The notes under the pieces were generated by a model. It saw only the letters and a list, made by a program, of their open reading frames with translations, was not told the DNA's origin and made no database searches. The position numbers and the translations under genes are program-made. A stretch of DNA of 64,000 nt. Source: an uncultured Lachnospiraceae bacterium (GTDB lineage Bacteria; Bacillota; Clostridia; Lachnospirales; Lachnospiraceae). The DNA lies in NCBI GenBank assembly GCA_947628225.1, contig CANQYY010000003.1, positions 62,001 to 126,000 of the forward strand. The letters are read 5' to 3'. Each line of letters opens with the position of its first letter. The stretch's first letter is position 1. Positions 33,927 through 42,896 of this stretch are shown in pieces.

Positions 33927-35105
33927 ATGGATTCATTGATATATTTAGATAATGCAGCTACTACGGCGGTAAAACCGGAGGTTTTTGAGGCGATGCGGCC
34001 TTATTTTCTGGAAAATTACAGCAATCCCTCCAGTGTATATACTTTTGCCGGAAAGGCAAAGCAGGCGGTAGAAGAGGCAAGGGAGAAGATTGCGGCGGCA
34101 TTGAATGCCGGGCCGGAGGAGATATATTTTACGGCAGGCGGCAGTGAGTCGGATAACTGGGCGATAAAAGGGGCTGCCGGCGCATTAAAGGAAAAGGGGC
34201 GTCATATTATTACATCAAAGATTGAACATCATGCGGTGCTCCATACCTGCCAGTGGCTGGAAAAGCAGGGGTATGAAATTACTTATTTGGATGTAGATGA
34301 GGATGGGATGGTATCGCCTGAGGAGCTGGAAAAGGCAATCCGTCCGGATACAATCCTCATTACCATTATGTTTGCGAATAATGAAATCGGAACAATAGAG
34401 CCGGTAGAAAAAATCGGGGAGATTGCCAAAAAACATGGGATTTTATTCCATACAGACGGCGTGCAGGCATTTGGACATGTGCCGATAGATGTACAGGCGA
34501 TGCAAATTGATATGCTGAGTGCCAGCGCCCATAAATTCCATGGCCCGAAAGGAATTGGATTCCTTTATATCCGGAATGGCAGCAAGGTGGAATCCTTTCT
34601 CCATGGCGGCGCCCAGGAACGTTCCCGGCGCGCCGGAACCCACAATGTACCGGGAATTGTTGGGATGGGAGTGGCAGTAGAGCTGGCATTAGAAGGCATG
34701 GAAAAGAGGCGGGAGAGCGAAACCCGGATTCGTGATTATCTGATAGAGAGAATGGAGAAGGAAATACCTTATGTCAAAGTAAACGGACACCGGAAGAAAC
34801 GTCTGCCCAATAACGTAAATGTCTGTTTTCGGTTTATTGAGGGAGAATCTCTTCTGATCATGCTGGACCAGAAAGGGATCTGTGCCTCCAGCGGATCGGC
34901 ATGTACGTCCGGCTCTCTGGATCCGTCCCATGTACTGCTGGCGATCGGACTGAAACACGAGATCGCCCATGGCTCCCTGCGTCTGACGCTGTCGGAGGAA
35001 ACGACAAAGGAACAGGCGGATTATGTGGTAGATAACCTGAAAGTGATTGTGGAGAGATTGCGGAGTATGTCTCCGCTTTATGAAGATTTTGTCAAGAAAG
35101 GATGA
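33927..35105 (+). CDS. nifS: Cysteine desulfurase NifS/IscS, 392 aa
   Basis: PLP enzyme that takes sulfur from cysteine as a persulfide. The PLP lysine is in SASAHKFHGPKGIGFLYI; the catalytic cysteine loop is in SSGSACTSGSLDPSHVL. The N-terminal YLDNAATTAVKPEVFEAMRP and TAGGSESDNWAIKG are family motifs. It is the class I type with the longer Cys loop. The following genes, an IscU-like scaffold 4 bases away and mnmA, show the sulfur goes both to Fe-S clusters and to 2-thiouridine in tRNA. Confidence 0.95.
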   Translation: MDSLIYLDNAATTAVKPEVFEAMRPYFLENYSNPSSVYTFAGKAKQAVEEAREKIAAALNAGPEEIYFTAGGSESDNWAIKGAAGALKEKGRHIITSKIEHHAVLHTCQWLEKQGYEITYLDVDEDGMVSPEELEKAIRPDTILITIMFANNEIGTIEPVEKIGEIAKKHGILFHTDGVQAFGHVPIDVQAMQIDMLSASAHKFHGPKGIGFLYIRNGSKVESFLHGGAQERSRRAGTHNVPGIVGMGVAVELALEGMEKRRESETRIRDYLIERMEKEIPYVKVNGHRKKRLPNNVNVCFRFIEGESLLIMLDQKGICASSGSACTSGSLDPSHVLLAIGLKHEIAHGSLRLTLSEETTKEQADYVVDNLKVIVERLRSMSPLYEDFVKKG

Positions 35106-35109
35106 GAAT

Positions 35110-35535
35110 ATGTATAGCGAAAAGGTTATGGATCATTTTTCAAACCCGAGAAATGTGGGGGAAATTGAAAACGCCAGCGGCGTAGGTACCGTAGGGAATG
35201 CCAAGTGCGGCGATATTATGAGGATGTATCTGGATATTGACGAGGATACGAAGGTAATAAAGGAGTGTAAATTTAAAACCTTTGGCTGTGGAGCCGCGGT
35301 AGCGACAAGCAGCATGGCGACGGAACTGGTCAAGGGGAAGACGATCTATGAGGCATTGCAGGTCACGAATAAAGCGGTTATGGAGGCATTGGACGGACTC
35401 CCGCCGGTTAAGGTTCACTGTTCTCTCTTAGCTGAGGAGGCGATCCATGCGGCCTTGTGGGATTATGCCGAAAAAAACGGAATTGAGATAGAGGGACTGC
35501 AAAAGCCAAAAGCAGATATATATGATGAAGAATAA
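35110..35535 (+). CDS. nifU: NifU/IscU-type Fe-S cluster scaffold, 141 aa
   Basis: Scaffold on which NifS assembles a [2Fe-2S] cluster. The three cysteine ligands are seen in GNAKCGD, FGCGAAVATSSMA and KVHCSLLAEEA, each in its family context. The ATG at 35110 has GGATGAG ahead and gives the typical MYSEKVMDHFSNPRNVGEI start. The gene is 4 bases after nifS and its end overlaps mnmA by 14 bases, so all three are one transcript. The SUF system is not in the window. Confidence 0.95.
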   Translation: MYSEKVMDHFSNPRNVGEIENASGVGTVGNAKCGDIMRMYLDIDEDTKVIKECKFKTFGCGAAVATSSMATELVKGKTIYEALQVTNKAVMEALDGLPPVKVHCSLLAEEAIHAALWDYAEKNGIEIEGLQKPKADIYDEE

Positions 35536-36607
35536 AACAGTTGTGGTGGGAATGTCCGGGGGAGTGGATTCTTCGGTAGCCGCCTATTTACTCAAAGAAC
35601 AGGGATATCGGGTCATTGGAGTGACGATGCAGATCTGGCAGAAGGAGAGTCGGGATGCATCGGAAACGGAAGACGGCTGCTGCGGTCTGAGCGCGGTGGA
35701 GGATGCCAGACGGGTGGCGGCTCAGTTGGATATTCCTTATTATGTGATGAATTTCCGTGAAGAATTTCAGAAAAAGGTTATTGATTATTTTGTACAGGAA
35801 TACCGAAAAGGAAGGACGCCCAATCCCTGTATCGCCTGTAACCGGTATGTAAAATGGGAATCTCTTCTGAAAAAAAGCCTTGCTCTGGGGGCGGATTATA
35901 TTGCCACAGGGCATTATGCAAGGATATGCCGGCTGGACAACGGACGATATACGGTCTGCCGTTCCGAATCGCAGGGAAAGGATCAGACGTATGCGTTGTA
36001 TAATCTGACCCAGGAGCAGCTCCGCCACACGTTGTTCCCTGTGGGAGAATATGATAAAAAAGAAATCCGCAGCATTGCGGAGCAGGCAGGCTTAAAGGTG
36101 GCGCACAAACCGGACAGCCAGGAAATCTGTTTTGTGCCGGACGGCGACTATGCGGCATTTATTGAGCGGGAAACAGGACAGAAAGAAATTCCCGGGAATT
36201 TTATCAGCCGTGAAGGAAAGATACTGGGAAGGCACAGGGGGATCAGCCACTATACGGTGGGACAGCGCAAAGGGCTTGGGATTGCTTTTGGCGAACCCGT
36301 TTTTGTTACGGAAATTCGTCCGGAAACGAAAGAAGTGGTATTGGGAAAGAGCGGGGATGTATTTACCGGAAGCCTTATGGCAGAGGACGTAAATTATATG
36401 GCGGCGGAGCAGTTTATCCCGGGACAGCGGGTAATGGCGAAAATCCGGTATTCTCACGCCGGCGCCCCCGCCACGATAACGGAGGCGGAAAAAAACAGAT
36501 TTTCTCTGGATTTTGATGAACCTGTTCGCGCCGTGACGCCGGGGCAGGCAGCCGTTTTGTATGATGGCAGCCATGTCTTGGGAGGCGGAACGATAGTAGG
36601 ACGGTAG
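35522..36607 (+). CDS. mnmA: tRNA-specific 2-thiouridylase MnmA, 361 aa
   Basis: Adds sulfur to U34 of Lys, Glu and Gln tRNAs. The ATP pyrophosphatase P-loop is SGGVDSSVAAYLL; the catalytic cysteines are in NPCIACNRYVKW and SQEICFVPDGDY. ATP- and tRNA-binding features include GADYIATGHYARI and YTVGQRKGLG. The start overlaps nifU, and no good Shine-Dalgarno precedes it, consistent with translational coupling. The link to nifS suggests a dedicated sulfur donor, as shown for YrvO-MnmA in Bacillus. Confidence 0.96.
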   Translation: MMKNKTVVVGMSGGVDSSVAAYLLKEQGYRVIGVTMQIWQKESRDASETEDGCCGLSAVEDARRVAAQLDIPYYVMNFREEFQKKVIDYFVQEYRKGRTPNPCIACNRYVKWESLLKKSLALGADYIATGHYARICRLDNGRYTVCRSESQGKDQTYALYNLTQEQLRHTLFPVGEYDKKEIRSIAEQAGLKVAHKPDSQEICFVPDGDYAAFIERETGQKEIPGNFISREGKILGRHRGISHYTVGQRKGLGIAFGEPVFVTEIRPETKEVVLGKSGDVFTGSLMAEDVNYMAAEQFIPGQRVMAKIRYSHAGAPATITEAEKNRFSLDFDEPVRAVTPGQAAVLYDGSHVLGGGTIVGR

Positions 36608-36611
36608 GCGG

Positions 36612-37343
36612 CTATTGCCACCCGCCGTCCATTTTTATAATCTGTCCGGTCAGGTAGGAAGGCATATCGGACAGCAGGGAAACAGCCTCTGCCACTTCCT
36701 TCGGAGTCCCCATTCTGCCCACCGGGATTTCATCGCAGATAGCCTGGATTTCTTCCTCGGAAAAAGAAGCATTCATCGGGGTATCAATCATGCCGCAGGC
36801 AAGGGCATTGACGGCAATGCCGCTGGGAGCCAGTTCCTTTGCCAGCGCTTTTGTCAGGGAATGGATACCTCCCTTGGCGGCGGAGTAGGCGGCCTCGCAG
36901 GAAGCGCCCGCCGTTCCCCAGACAGAGGAGAGGAAGATGATTTTTCCTGCTTTTTTTTGGACCATAGGCGGGATGACGCAACGGCAGCAGTAAAAGGCGG
37001 AGGAAAGATTGGTTTCCATGATCTGATGCCATTCCCCGTCGTTCATATCGCTTAGCAGGCCCAGATGGGAAATGCCGGCGCAGTGGACAAATAAATCAAT
37101 ATCTCCCAAAAAGGAGAGGGATTTCTCCATCTGTTCCTTTACAGCTTCACTGTTGCCTACATCGCCCGTCAGGGTAAGAACCGGGATCTTATATTGTCTG
37201 AATTCTTCGCAAAGGCCGGCCAGCCTGTCCCGGGAGCTGTTTCCCCACAGGCACAGGGCATATCCTCTTTTGGCAAACTTCCTGGCAACCGCGCTGCCAA
37301 TGCCGCCGGATGCTCCGGTTATAATCGCTGTTTTTTGTTTCAT
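36612..37343 (-). CDS. SDR family oxidoreductase (FabG-like), 243 aa
   Basis: Short-chain dehydrogenase with the Rossmann motif TGASGGIGSAVARKF, the NAG-like motif in HCAGISH, catalytic Ser in FLSSVWGT and Tyr/Lys in YSAAKGGIHSL. The C-terminal segment NALACGMIDTPMNAS and LTGQIIKMDGGWQ match 3-oxoacyl-ACP reductases, but the neighbourhood lacks fatty acid genes, so the substrate is not fixed. NADP preference cannot be told. It is divergent from the LytR_C gene, with a TATAAT on the minus strand at 37397-37402. Confidence 0.88.
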   Translation of the reverse strand: MKQKTAIITGASGGIGSAVARKFAKRGYALCLWGNSSRDRLAGLCEEFRQYKIPVLTLTGDVGNSEAVKEQMEKSLSFLGDIDLFVHCAGISHLGLLSDMNDGEWHQIMETNLSSAFYCCRCVIPPMVQKKAGKIIFLSSVWGTAGASCEAAYSAAKGGIHSLTKALAKELAPSGIAVNALACGMIDTPMNASFSEEEIQAICDEIPVGRMGTPKEVAEAVSLLSDMPSYLTGQIIKMDGGWQ

Positions 37344-37420
37344 ATTTTCTATTGCGCTCCATTCACATTTTGTTTTTTTTCAGCATATTTTTAACTATTA
37401 TAACATGTTTTGGAAAAAAG

Positions 37421-37449
37421 TTGTATATTTATCCTGTATCTGCTATAAT
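37421..37449 (+). promoter_or_regulatory. Promoter of the LytR_C-WecG-YitT operon
   Basis: TTGTAT (37421-37426), 17-base spacer, perfect TATAAT (37444-37449), about 50 bases before the ATG. Divergent to the SDR gene. Confidence 0.65.
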
Positions 37450-37498
37450 AATAGTCATATTTGTTTAAAAATGAGAACTGTTTGGTTGGAGGAAGGTT

Positions 37499-38635
37499 AT
37501 GAGTAAAAGCGGTGCAGTTGGTATTGCTGTCAAATATTTTTTTAAAACAATAGGAGTGATGGTATTATTTATCGCTGCCGGTATATTGAGCTATTATTTG
37601 ACCATGTTATATTATAAGCAGACAACAAGATTAGAGAGAAGCACCCAGTATACCCATGTGATTGATGTAAATGCCGGAAGTGAATCGAGTAACCTGATAT
37701 ACAGCTATAATAAAGATACGAAAAAAATAGAGGCCATGGTTTTGGAATTGTTTGATGAAAATACCAAAAACCTCGATTATATTACGATTCCGGCAAACAC
37801 ACAGATTTCCATCTCAGGAAAGACCTATGGGGAACTGCTGGAGGTGAGCCAGCAGATACCGCAGTTAGCTACCATGTCGGAAATCAATACTTATTTTTCC
37901 GGCGATGTGGCATATGAGTACGGCATTAAGATCTTACAGGAAGAATTAAAGGCGGATATCGGTTATTTTACTGCCCTTTCCTCAGAACAGTTTAACCGGT
38001 ATTTTGAAAAGAAATCAAAAAGCGAACCGGTGTACAAACCAAGCCAGGCTCTGTTGGCGGAAGCGGAAAAATGTACTTCCGAGGGGGATATGGATGATTT
38101 TATCGAAGACAGATGGGGGGAAATGATTTCGGATATTACCCTGTCGCAGAAACAGAACTATTCCCGGGCTCTGACGGAAGTAAAAAAAGAATTCATACGG
38201 CTGCATGGCGCCTATGGGACAAAGTCCGGGGACGTGTTTGTCCTGAATAAACGCAAAAATAAAAAGATGATCAATGACATATGGGAGTCGAAGGCATATA
38301 CCATAGAGCAGGCAGCAGTGGATGGCTCTTTAAATAAGGCGACGGAAAAGAGTGAAACCTCCGTGGGCAGGAAGATCTGGATATACAATGCCAGCAACAT
38401 TAACGGGCTGGCGGCGGCATGGCAGGAAAGATTGCAGACTGCCGGCTTTTCCATAGCAGGTGTAGATAATTACCGGGGTACGGAGCAAAAAAAGACAGTG
38501 ATTCATGTAAAAAAGAAAAAATGGGGCAGGGATTTGCTGAAATACTTTAAGAATGCAAGCGTTGAAAAGGTGGATAATCTCGCAAACGAAGCAGACATTG
38601 AGATTATTTTGGGGACACAGGACGATTTGTCGTAG
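37499..38635 (+). CDS. Membrane-anchored LytR C-terminal domain protein, 378 aa
   Basis: One membrane helix near the N-terminus (TIGVMVLFIAAGILSYYLTM) and an extracytoplasmic region of about 330 residues. The middle part is not recognised. The last 90 residues show the LytR_C fold: KIWIYNASNINGLAAAWQERL, then TAGFSIAGVDNYRG and the closing strand IEIILG. The LytR_C domain occurs in cell-wall-associated proteins. The catalytic LCP domain is absent, so it is not a ligase itself. It is followed by a WecG-like gene (19-base gap) and yitT-like gene, which suggests a wall or membrane role. Confidence 0.7.
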   Translation: MSKSGAVGIAVKYFFKTIGVMVLFIAAGILSYYLTMLYYKQTTRLERSTQYTHVIDVNAGSESSNLIYSYNKDTKKIEAMVLELFDENTKNLDYITIPANTQISISGKTYGELLEVSQQIPQLATMSEINTYFSGDVAYEYGIKILQEELKADIGYFTALSSEQFNRYFEKKSKSEPVYKPSQALLAEAEKCTSEGDMDDFIEDRWGEMISDITLSQKQNYSRALTEVKKEFIRLHGAYGTKSGDVFVLNKRKNKKMINDIWESKAYTIEQAAVDGSLNKATEKSETSVGRKIWIYNASNINGLAAAWQERLQTAGFSIAGVDNYRGTEQKKTVIHVKKKKWGRDLLKYFKNASVEKVDNLANEADIEIILGTQDDLS

Positions 38636-38654
38636 AACAAGGAGGCAGTCACTT

Positions 38655-39392
38655 ATGGGCACCAGAATAAGTATCATGGATATGGAGTTGGATTTGCTGA
38701 CGCAGGAAACCCTTCAGGAGGAATTGTCGGCATATCTGTCGGAGGATAATCTGAATGTTATCCATATCATATCGTTGGATTATATGGACGCTTATGATGA
38801 AAATGAACAGGTGCGGCGGGTATTGGAGCAGGCAGACCTGGTGCTGCCGGGAGAAAAGACGATATTATCCGCCCATCATGTGGAAGTGCTGGAAACCGGC
38901 GGCATGGTGGTGGATTACCGCACGCTGTTTGAGGCGGTGCGTCCCTTAAATCCGGAGGAGAGAACCTTTTATCTTGTGTTGCGGGATAAAAAAGAGGCAA
39001 AAGCCTTGTACCGTTATGCGACCAGACATTCCCTCAAGGACAATGTAGTAGGGGTATATGCCGCGGACGGCGATAGCTCCGAGGAGGCGCTGATTAACGA
39101 TATTAATACGAAACTGCCGGATATTATCTTTTTATCCATGGACAGTACCAGCCAGGAGGAATGGCTGGAAAATAACAGGAGCAAGTTAAACGCCAAGCTC
39201 TGTGTTGTTATGGGAAGCGTGATGCCTCTCATCATGCGGGACAATGTTCATGTGCCGCTCTGGATTAAGAAAATCGGACTGGCAGGCGCTTACCGCCAGA
39301 TAGCGAAGATTCCGTATTCTCATTTTTTCCGTAAACGAATATTTAACCGTAAAATGGACGACTATATTACCAAAAAGAATTTGCGGAGATAG
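38655..39392 (+). CDS. WecG/TagA/CpsF-like (GT26) protein with altered active site, 245 aa
   Basis: Fold and length fit GT26 glycosyltransferases such as TagA (N-acetylmannosaminyltransferase for teichoic acid linkage). Matched positions include VIHIISLDYMDAYDENEQVR, the DIIFLSMDSTSQEEWLENN block and the end VPLWIKKIGLAGAYRQIAKI. In active enzymes the motif is like T-x-N and then ADLVLPDG; here the corresponding sites are S-L-D and ADLVLPGEKTI. The catalytic aspartate of TagA appears absent. It is therefore either a divergent enzyme or a non-catalytic relative. ATG at 38655 has AAGGAGG 10 bases ahead. Confidence 0.7.
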   Translation: MGTRISIMDMELDLLTQETLQEELSAYLSEDNLNVIHIISLDYMDAYDENEQVRRVLEQADLVLPGEKTILSAHHVEVLETGGMVVDYRTLFEAVRPLNPEERTFYLVLRDKKEAKALYRYATRHSLKDNVVGVYAADGDSSEEALINDINTKLPDIIFLSMDSTSQEEWLENNRSKLNAKLCVVMGSVMPLIMRDNVHVPLWIKKIGLAGAYRQIAKIPYSHFFRKRIFNRKMDDYITKKNLRR

Positions 39393-39418
39393 TGTGCAGG
39401 CTCCGGGATGGAGGTAAT

Positions 39419-40261
39419 ATGTCGGGAAAAGAAAGAATCCGTTCCTATGGTGTCATTACTATAGGAACTTTTCTTATGGCTGTCGGAGTCAATGTAATAT
39501 ATGAGCCGATGGGCATGGTGACGGGGGGATTTTCCGGTATTGGCATTATTTTGTACCGTTTTTTTAAACTTCCGCTCTGGCTGACGACAGCGGTGTTAAA
39601 TATTCCGCTGTTTATTCTGGCAGGGAAAAGCTTTGGCATGGCATTTGTAAAAAAATCCCTTTATGCGGCAATTTGTTTTTCTGTTGCCTTAGGTATTGTG
39701 CCAACGCCGTCTGCTGTATTTGATGATTATCTCATGGCGGCGATTCTCGGCGGTACGCTAAACGGGGTCGGCATAGGCATGGTTTTTGGCAAGGGGGCCT
39801 CTACCGGCGGTTCCGACCTGCTCAGTACATTATTAAGTCTTATATTTCCCTGGGTGACGGCAGGGACTCTGCTATCCGTGACAGACGGCATTATAGTGGC
39901 GGCGGGCATGCTGGTCTTTGGAATCCGGAAAGGCTTATATGCTATTGTTGCGGTCTTTATCACGACTAAACTTATGGACCGGATACTGGAGGGGCTGAAA
40001 TTTGCCAAGCTTTTATATATTATATCCGATGAGCAGGAGGCGATCGCAGCCGGGGTCATGCAGGAGCTGGATCGGGGTGTGACAGCTTTAACCGGCAGGG
40101 GGATGTATTCCCAAAAGGAAAAAAATGTCCTGATGTGCGCCGTGTCGCGAAAGGAAGCGGTGTCTGTTATCCGCATCATTAAAAAGGCGGACAGGAGCGC
40201 CTTCATCATTATTTCCGACGCCAGAGAAGTTATGGGGGAGGGTTTTACCGATCAGTATTGA
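39419..40261 (+). CDS. YitT family membrane protein, 280 aa
   Basis: YitT proteins have five or six helices (DUF161, residues about 10-200) and a cytoplasmic DUF2179 domain at the C-terminus, here RGVTALTGRGMYSQKEKNVL followed by a beta-rich tail ending DAREVMGEGF. The start of the membrane part shows the family motif EPMGMVTGGFSGIGIILY. Function is unclear in the literature. The start at 39419 has GGAGG five bases before. It is the third gene of the operon that begins with the LytR_C gene; the upstream gap is 26 bases. Confidence 0.9.
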   Translation: MSGKERIRSYGVITIGTFLMAVGVNVIYEPMGMVTGGFSGIGIILYRFFKLPLWLTTAVLNIPLFILAGKSFGMAFVKKSLYAAICFSVALGIVPTPSAVFDDYLMAAILGGTLNGVGIGMVFGKGASTGGSDLLSTLLSLIFPWVTAGTLLSVTDGIIVAAGMLVFGIRKGLYAIVAVFITTKLMDRILEGLKFAKLLYIISDEQEAIAAGVMQELDRGVTALTGRGMYSQKEKNVLMCAVSRKEAVSVIRIIKKADRSAFIIISDAREVMGEGFTDQY

Positions 40262-40416
40262 GATTCCTGAACTTAAAAAAACAATCAATTATGCAAATTA
40301 TACAAAATTTTTTCAATAATTTATGTAAAATAAATATAGTGTTTTTTTGAAAATTAGTGTATAGTATTTTTAGATGTTTATGACAAAAAAATTATATTTT
40401 CAGGAGGAAATAGTAA

Positions 40417-41529
40417 ATGGCAAGTTTATCATTAAAGAACATCAACAAAGTATATCCGAACGGTTTTCATGCTGTAAAGGATTTTAACTTAGAAATTGAA
40501 GACAAAGAGTTTATCATATTTGTCGGTCCGTCCGGATGCGGTAAGTCTACGACGCTTCGTATGATTGCCGGTCTGGAGGAGATTACCAGCGGCGAGCTAT
40601 GGATTGGCGACAAACTTGTAAATGACGTGGAGCCGAAGGATAGAGATATCGCCATGGTATTCCAGAACTACGCATTGTATCCACATATGTCAGTATATGA
40701 TAATATGGCGTTTGGTCTGAAACTGAGAAAGGTACCGAAAGACCAGATTGACCGTTTAGTACATGAGGCAGCTAAGATTCTTGATATTGAGCATTTGTTA
40801 GACCGTAAGCCGAAGGCTTTGTCCGGTGGACAGAGGCAGCGTGTTGCGATGGGACGTGCTATTGTCCGTGACCCGAAAGTATTCCTTATGGATGAGCCGC
40901 TTTCCAACTTGGATGCGAAGCTCCGCGTACAGATGCGTATTGAGATTTCCAAACTGCATCAGAGATTGGAAACGACAATCATTTATGTAACCCATGACCA
41001 GACAGAGGCGTTGACGCTGGGTACCCGCATCGTTGTTATGAAAGACGGTGTTGTACAGCAGGTAGATAGTCCGCTGGATTTGTATATGAAACCAAACAAT
41101 TTGTTTGTTGCCGGCTTTATCGGTTCTCCGCAGATGAACTTTATTGAAGCCAAAGTAGTGGTATCCGGCTCCGATGTACTGTTGATGTTCGGCTCCAATA
41201 CCATTAAACTTCCGGATAACAAGGCAAAGAAACTTATTGACGGCGGTTATGAGGATAAGACAGTTATCTTTGGTATCCGTCCGGAGGATATTAAAGACGA
41301 AGAGATGTTCATCAGCAATTCTCCTGAAACTACATTAGAAGCTACCGTTAAGGTATACGAGATGCTGGGCGCCGAAGTATTCTTATACTTTACCGTGGAA
41401 ACTTACGACATTACCGTTCGTGTAAATCCTCGTACGACAGCGCGTCCCGGCGATACGATCAAGATTGCGCTGGATGGCTCCAAGATTCATTTGTTTGACA
41501 AAGAAACACAGGAAACAATAACAAACTAG
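40417..41529 (+). CDS. ugpC: Sugar ABC transporter ATPase, UgpC/MsmK type, 370 aa
   Basis: Energises carbohydrate importers. Walker A GPSGCGKSTT, signature LSGGQRQRVAMGRA, Walker B VFLMDEPLSNLD and the H-loop VTHDQTEAL; then a TOBE/regulatory domain (ETTLEATVKVYEMLGAEVF, RPGDTIKIALDGSKIHLFD). The lone gene without permeases or binding protein suggests the shared ATPase role of MsmK/MsmX, serving several importers encoded elsewhere; this is inference. A long AT-rich leader (156 bases) precedes it, and a strong terminator follows. Codon choice looks like a highly expressed gene. Confidence 0.94.
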   Translation: MASLSLKNINKVYPNGFHAVKDFNLEIEDKEFIIFVGPSGCGKSTTLRMIAGLEEITSGELWIGDKLVNDVEPKDRDIAMVFQNYALYPHMSVYDNMAFGLKLRKVPKDQIDRLVHEAAKILDIEHLLDRKPKALSGGQRQRVAMGRAIVRDPKVFLMDEPLSNLDAKLRVQMRIEISKLHQRLETTIIYVTHDQTEALTLGTRIVVMKDGVVQQVDSPLDLYMKPNNLFVAGFIGSPQMNFIEAKVVVSGSDVLLMFGSNTIKLPDNKAKKLIDGGYEDKTVIFGIRPEDIKDEEMFISNSPETTLEATVKVYEMLGAEVFLYFTVETYDITVRVNPRTTARPGDTIKIALDGSKIHLFDKETQETITN

Positions 41530-41585
41530 GAGTTTAGGCTCTCTGTGCCACAGGTTGGCGCGATTATAAAATAAGTGATAAAAAA

Positions 41586-41640
41586 GAAACTGTAGATCTG
41601 TGAGAGGTTTTCCTGCGGATTTGCAGTTTCTCTTTTTTGT
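41586..41640 (+). terminator. Long terminator after the sugar ATPase gene
   Basis: AGAAACTG (41586-41593) and CAGTTTCT (41625-41632) form the outer stem; inner bases TAGATCTGT pair with GCGGATTTG through G-U wobbles. A 6-base T-run ends it (41634-41639). Confidence 0.85.
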
Positions 41641-41687
41641 CTTATAAGAAATTCCCTGATGCGGGACGAAAAGCGTTATGGGTCGTT

Positions 41688-41716
41688 TTGACATTGCCCT
41701 CAAAAAATGTTACACT
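41688..41716 (+). promoter_or_regulatory. Promoter of the cdaR-ftsEX unit
   Basis: TTGACA (41688-41693), 17-base spacer, TACACT (41711-41716), 63 bases before the GTG start. Confidence 0.65.
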
Positions 41717-41778
41717 GAAAGAGTATAGGATTAAACAATAGTACCGATGAGGGAACCGATAAAATTGGAGGTGTGGCA

Positions 41779-42867
41779 GTGATATCAAATCAGATTTTGC
41801 AAAACACAATAGATGGATTAAAGGGAATTACTAAAATTGATTTAAGGGTGATTGACACAGAGGGGAATGTTCTGGCAGAAACGGCATCAGATTCCGTAGA
41901 TTACGGGGATTCTATTCGCGCCTTTGTAGATTCTCCGGCGGACAGCCAGGTATTGCAGGGGTATCAGTTTTTTAAAGTATATGACGAGAGCCAGTTGGAG
42001 TATGTGGTAATCGCCAGGGGAGATTCCGAGGAGGTTTATACTATTGGAAAGATTGCTGTGTTTCAGATCCAAAATTTATTGGTAGCCTATAAGGAACGTT
42101 ACGATAAGGATAACTTTATCAAAAATCTTTTGCTGGACAATCTGTTGCTTGTAGATATTTTTAACCGTGCCAAGAAACTGCACATCGAGATGAATGTAAG
42201 ACGGGTTGTTTATATTATTGAAACAAGCAAGGAAAAAGATAACGGGGCGCTGGAAACAGTCCGGAGCATGTTTGCCGGAGGAAATAAAGATTTTATTACA
42301 GCAGTAGATGAAAAAAATATTATTCTGGTAAAGGAACTGGCACAGAATGAAACATACGGCGATCTGGAAAAGACGGCGCAGGTAATTGTGGATATGCTGA
42401 ATACGGAAGCAATGGCGAGAGTCCATGTAGCATATGGTACGATTATAAAAGAGATCAAAGAGGTATCCCGTTCCTATAAAGAAGCGAAAATGGCGCTGGA
42501 TGTGGGAAAGATATTCTACAATGATAGAAGAGTGATGGCATACAGTAATCTTGGGATTGGGCGTCTGATTTATCAGCTTCCGATGCCGCTTTGCAAAATG
42601 TTTATTAAAGAAATTTTTGAGGATAATACGCCGGATCAGTTTGATGACGAAACACTCACCACCATTAACAAATTTTTTGAAAACAATCTGAATGTTTCGG
42701 AAACGTCCCGGCAGCTTTATATACACCGGAATACCCTGGTATATCGTCTGGACAAACTGCAAAAAAGCACCGGTCTGGATCTTCGTGTATTTGAGGATGC
42801 CATTACGTTCCGGATTGCCCTGATGGTAGTGAAATATATGAATTATCTGGAATCCATCGACTATTAA
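41779..42867 (+). CDS. CdaR/PucR-type transcriptional regulator, 362 aa
   Basis: The N-terminal 120 residues resemble a diacid-sensing domain (IDLRVIDTEGNVLAE; DSPADSQVLQGYQFFKV), and the C-terminal PucR-type helix-turn-helix (HTH_30) is NVSETSRQLYIHRNTLVYRL followed by DKLQKSTGLDLR. CdaR itself senses sugar diacids in E. coli; the ligand here is not known. The GTG at 41779 is 7 bases from GGAGG (41767-41771), and I chose it over GTG 41773. It lies 29 bases upstream of ftsE, hinting that it responds to a metabolic cue and sits with, or acts on, the division unit. Confidence 0.82.
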   Translation: MISNQILQNTIDGLKGITKIDLRVIDTEGNVLAETASDSVDYGDSIRAFVDSPADSQVLQGYQFFKVYDESQLEYVVIARGDSEEVYTIGKIAVFQIQNLLVAYKERYDKDNFIKNLLLDNLLLVDIFNRAKKLHIEMNVRRVVYIIETSKEKDNGALETVRSMFAGGNKDFITAVDEKNIILVKELAQNETYGDLEKTAQVIVDMLNTEAMARVHVAYGTIIKEIKEVSRSYKEAKMALDVGKIFYNDRRVMAYSNLGIGRLIYQLPMPLCKMFIKEIFEDNTPDQFDDETLTTINKFFENNLNVSETSRQLYIHRNTLVYRLDKLQKSTGLDLRVFEDAITFRIALMVVKYMNYLESIDY

Positions 42868-42896
42868 TAGATTCTTAGCGACTGAGGTGTAATGTG

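Noticed and set aside
40262-40416. Promoter hexamers in the AT-rich gap before the sugar ATPase
   Set aside because: Several possible -10 elements but no -35 with acceptable spacing, so I could not choose. The gap is AT-rich without other structure.
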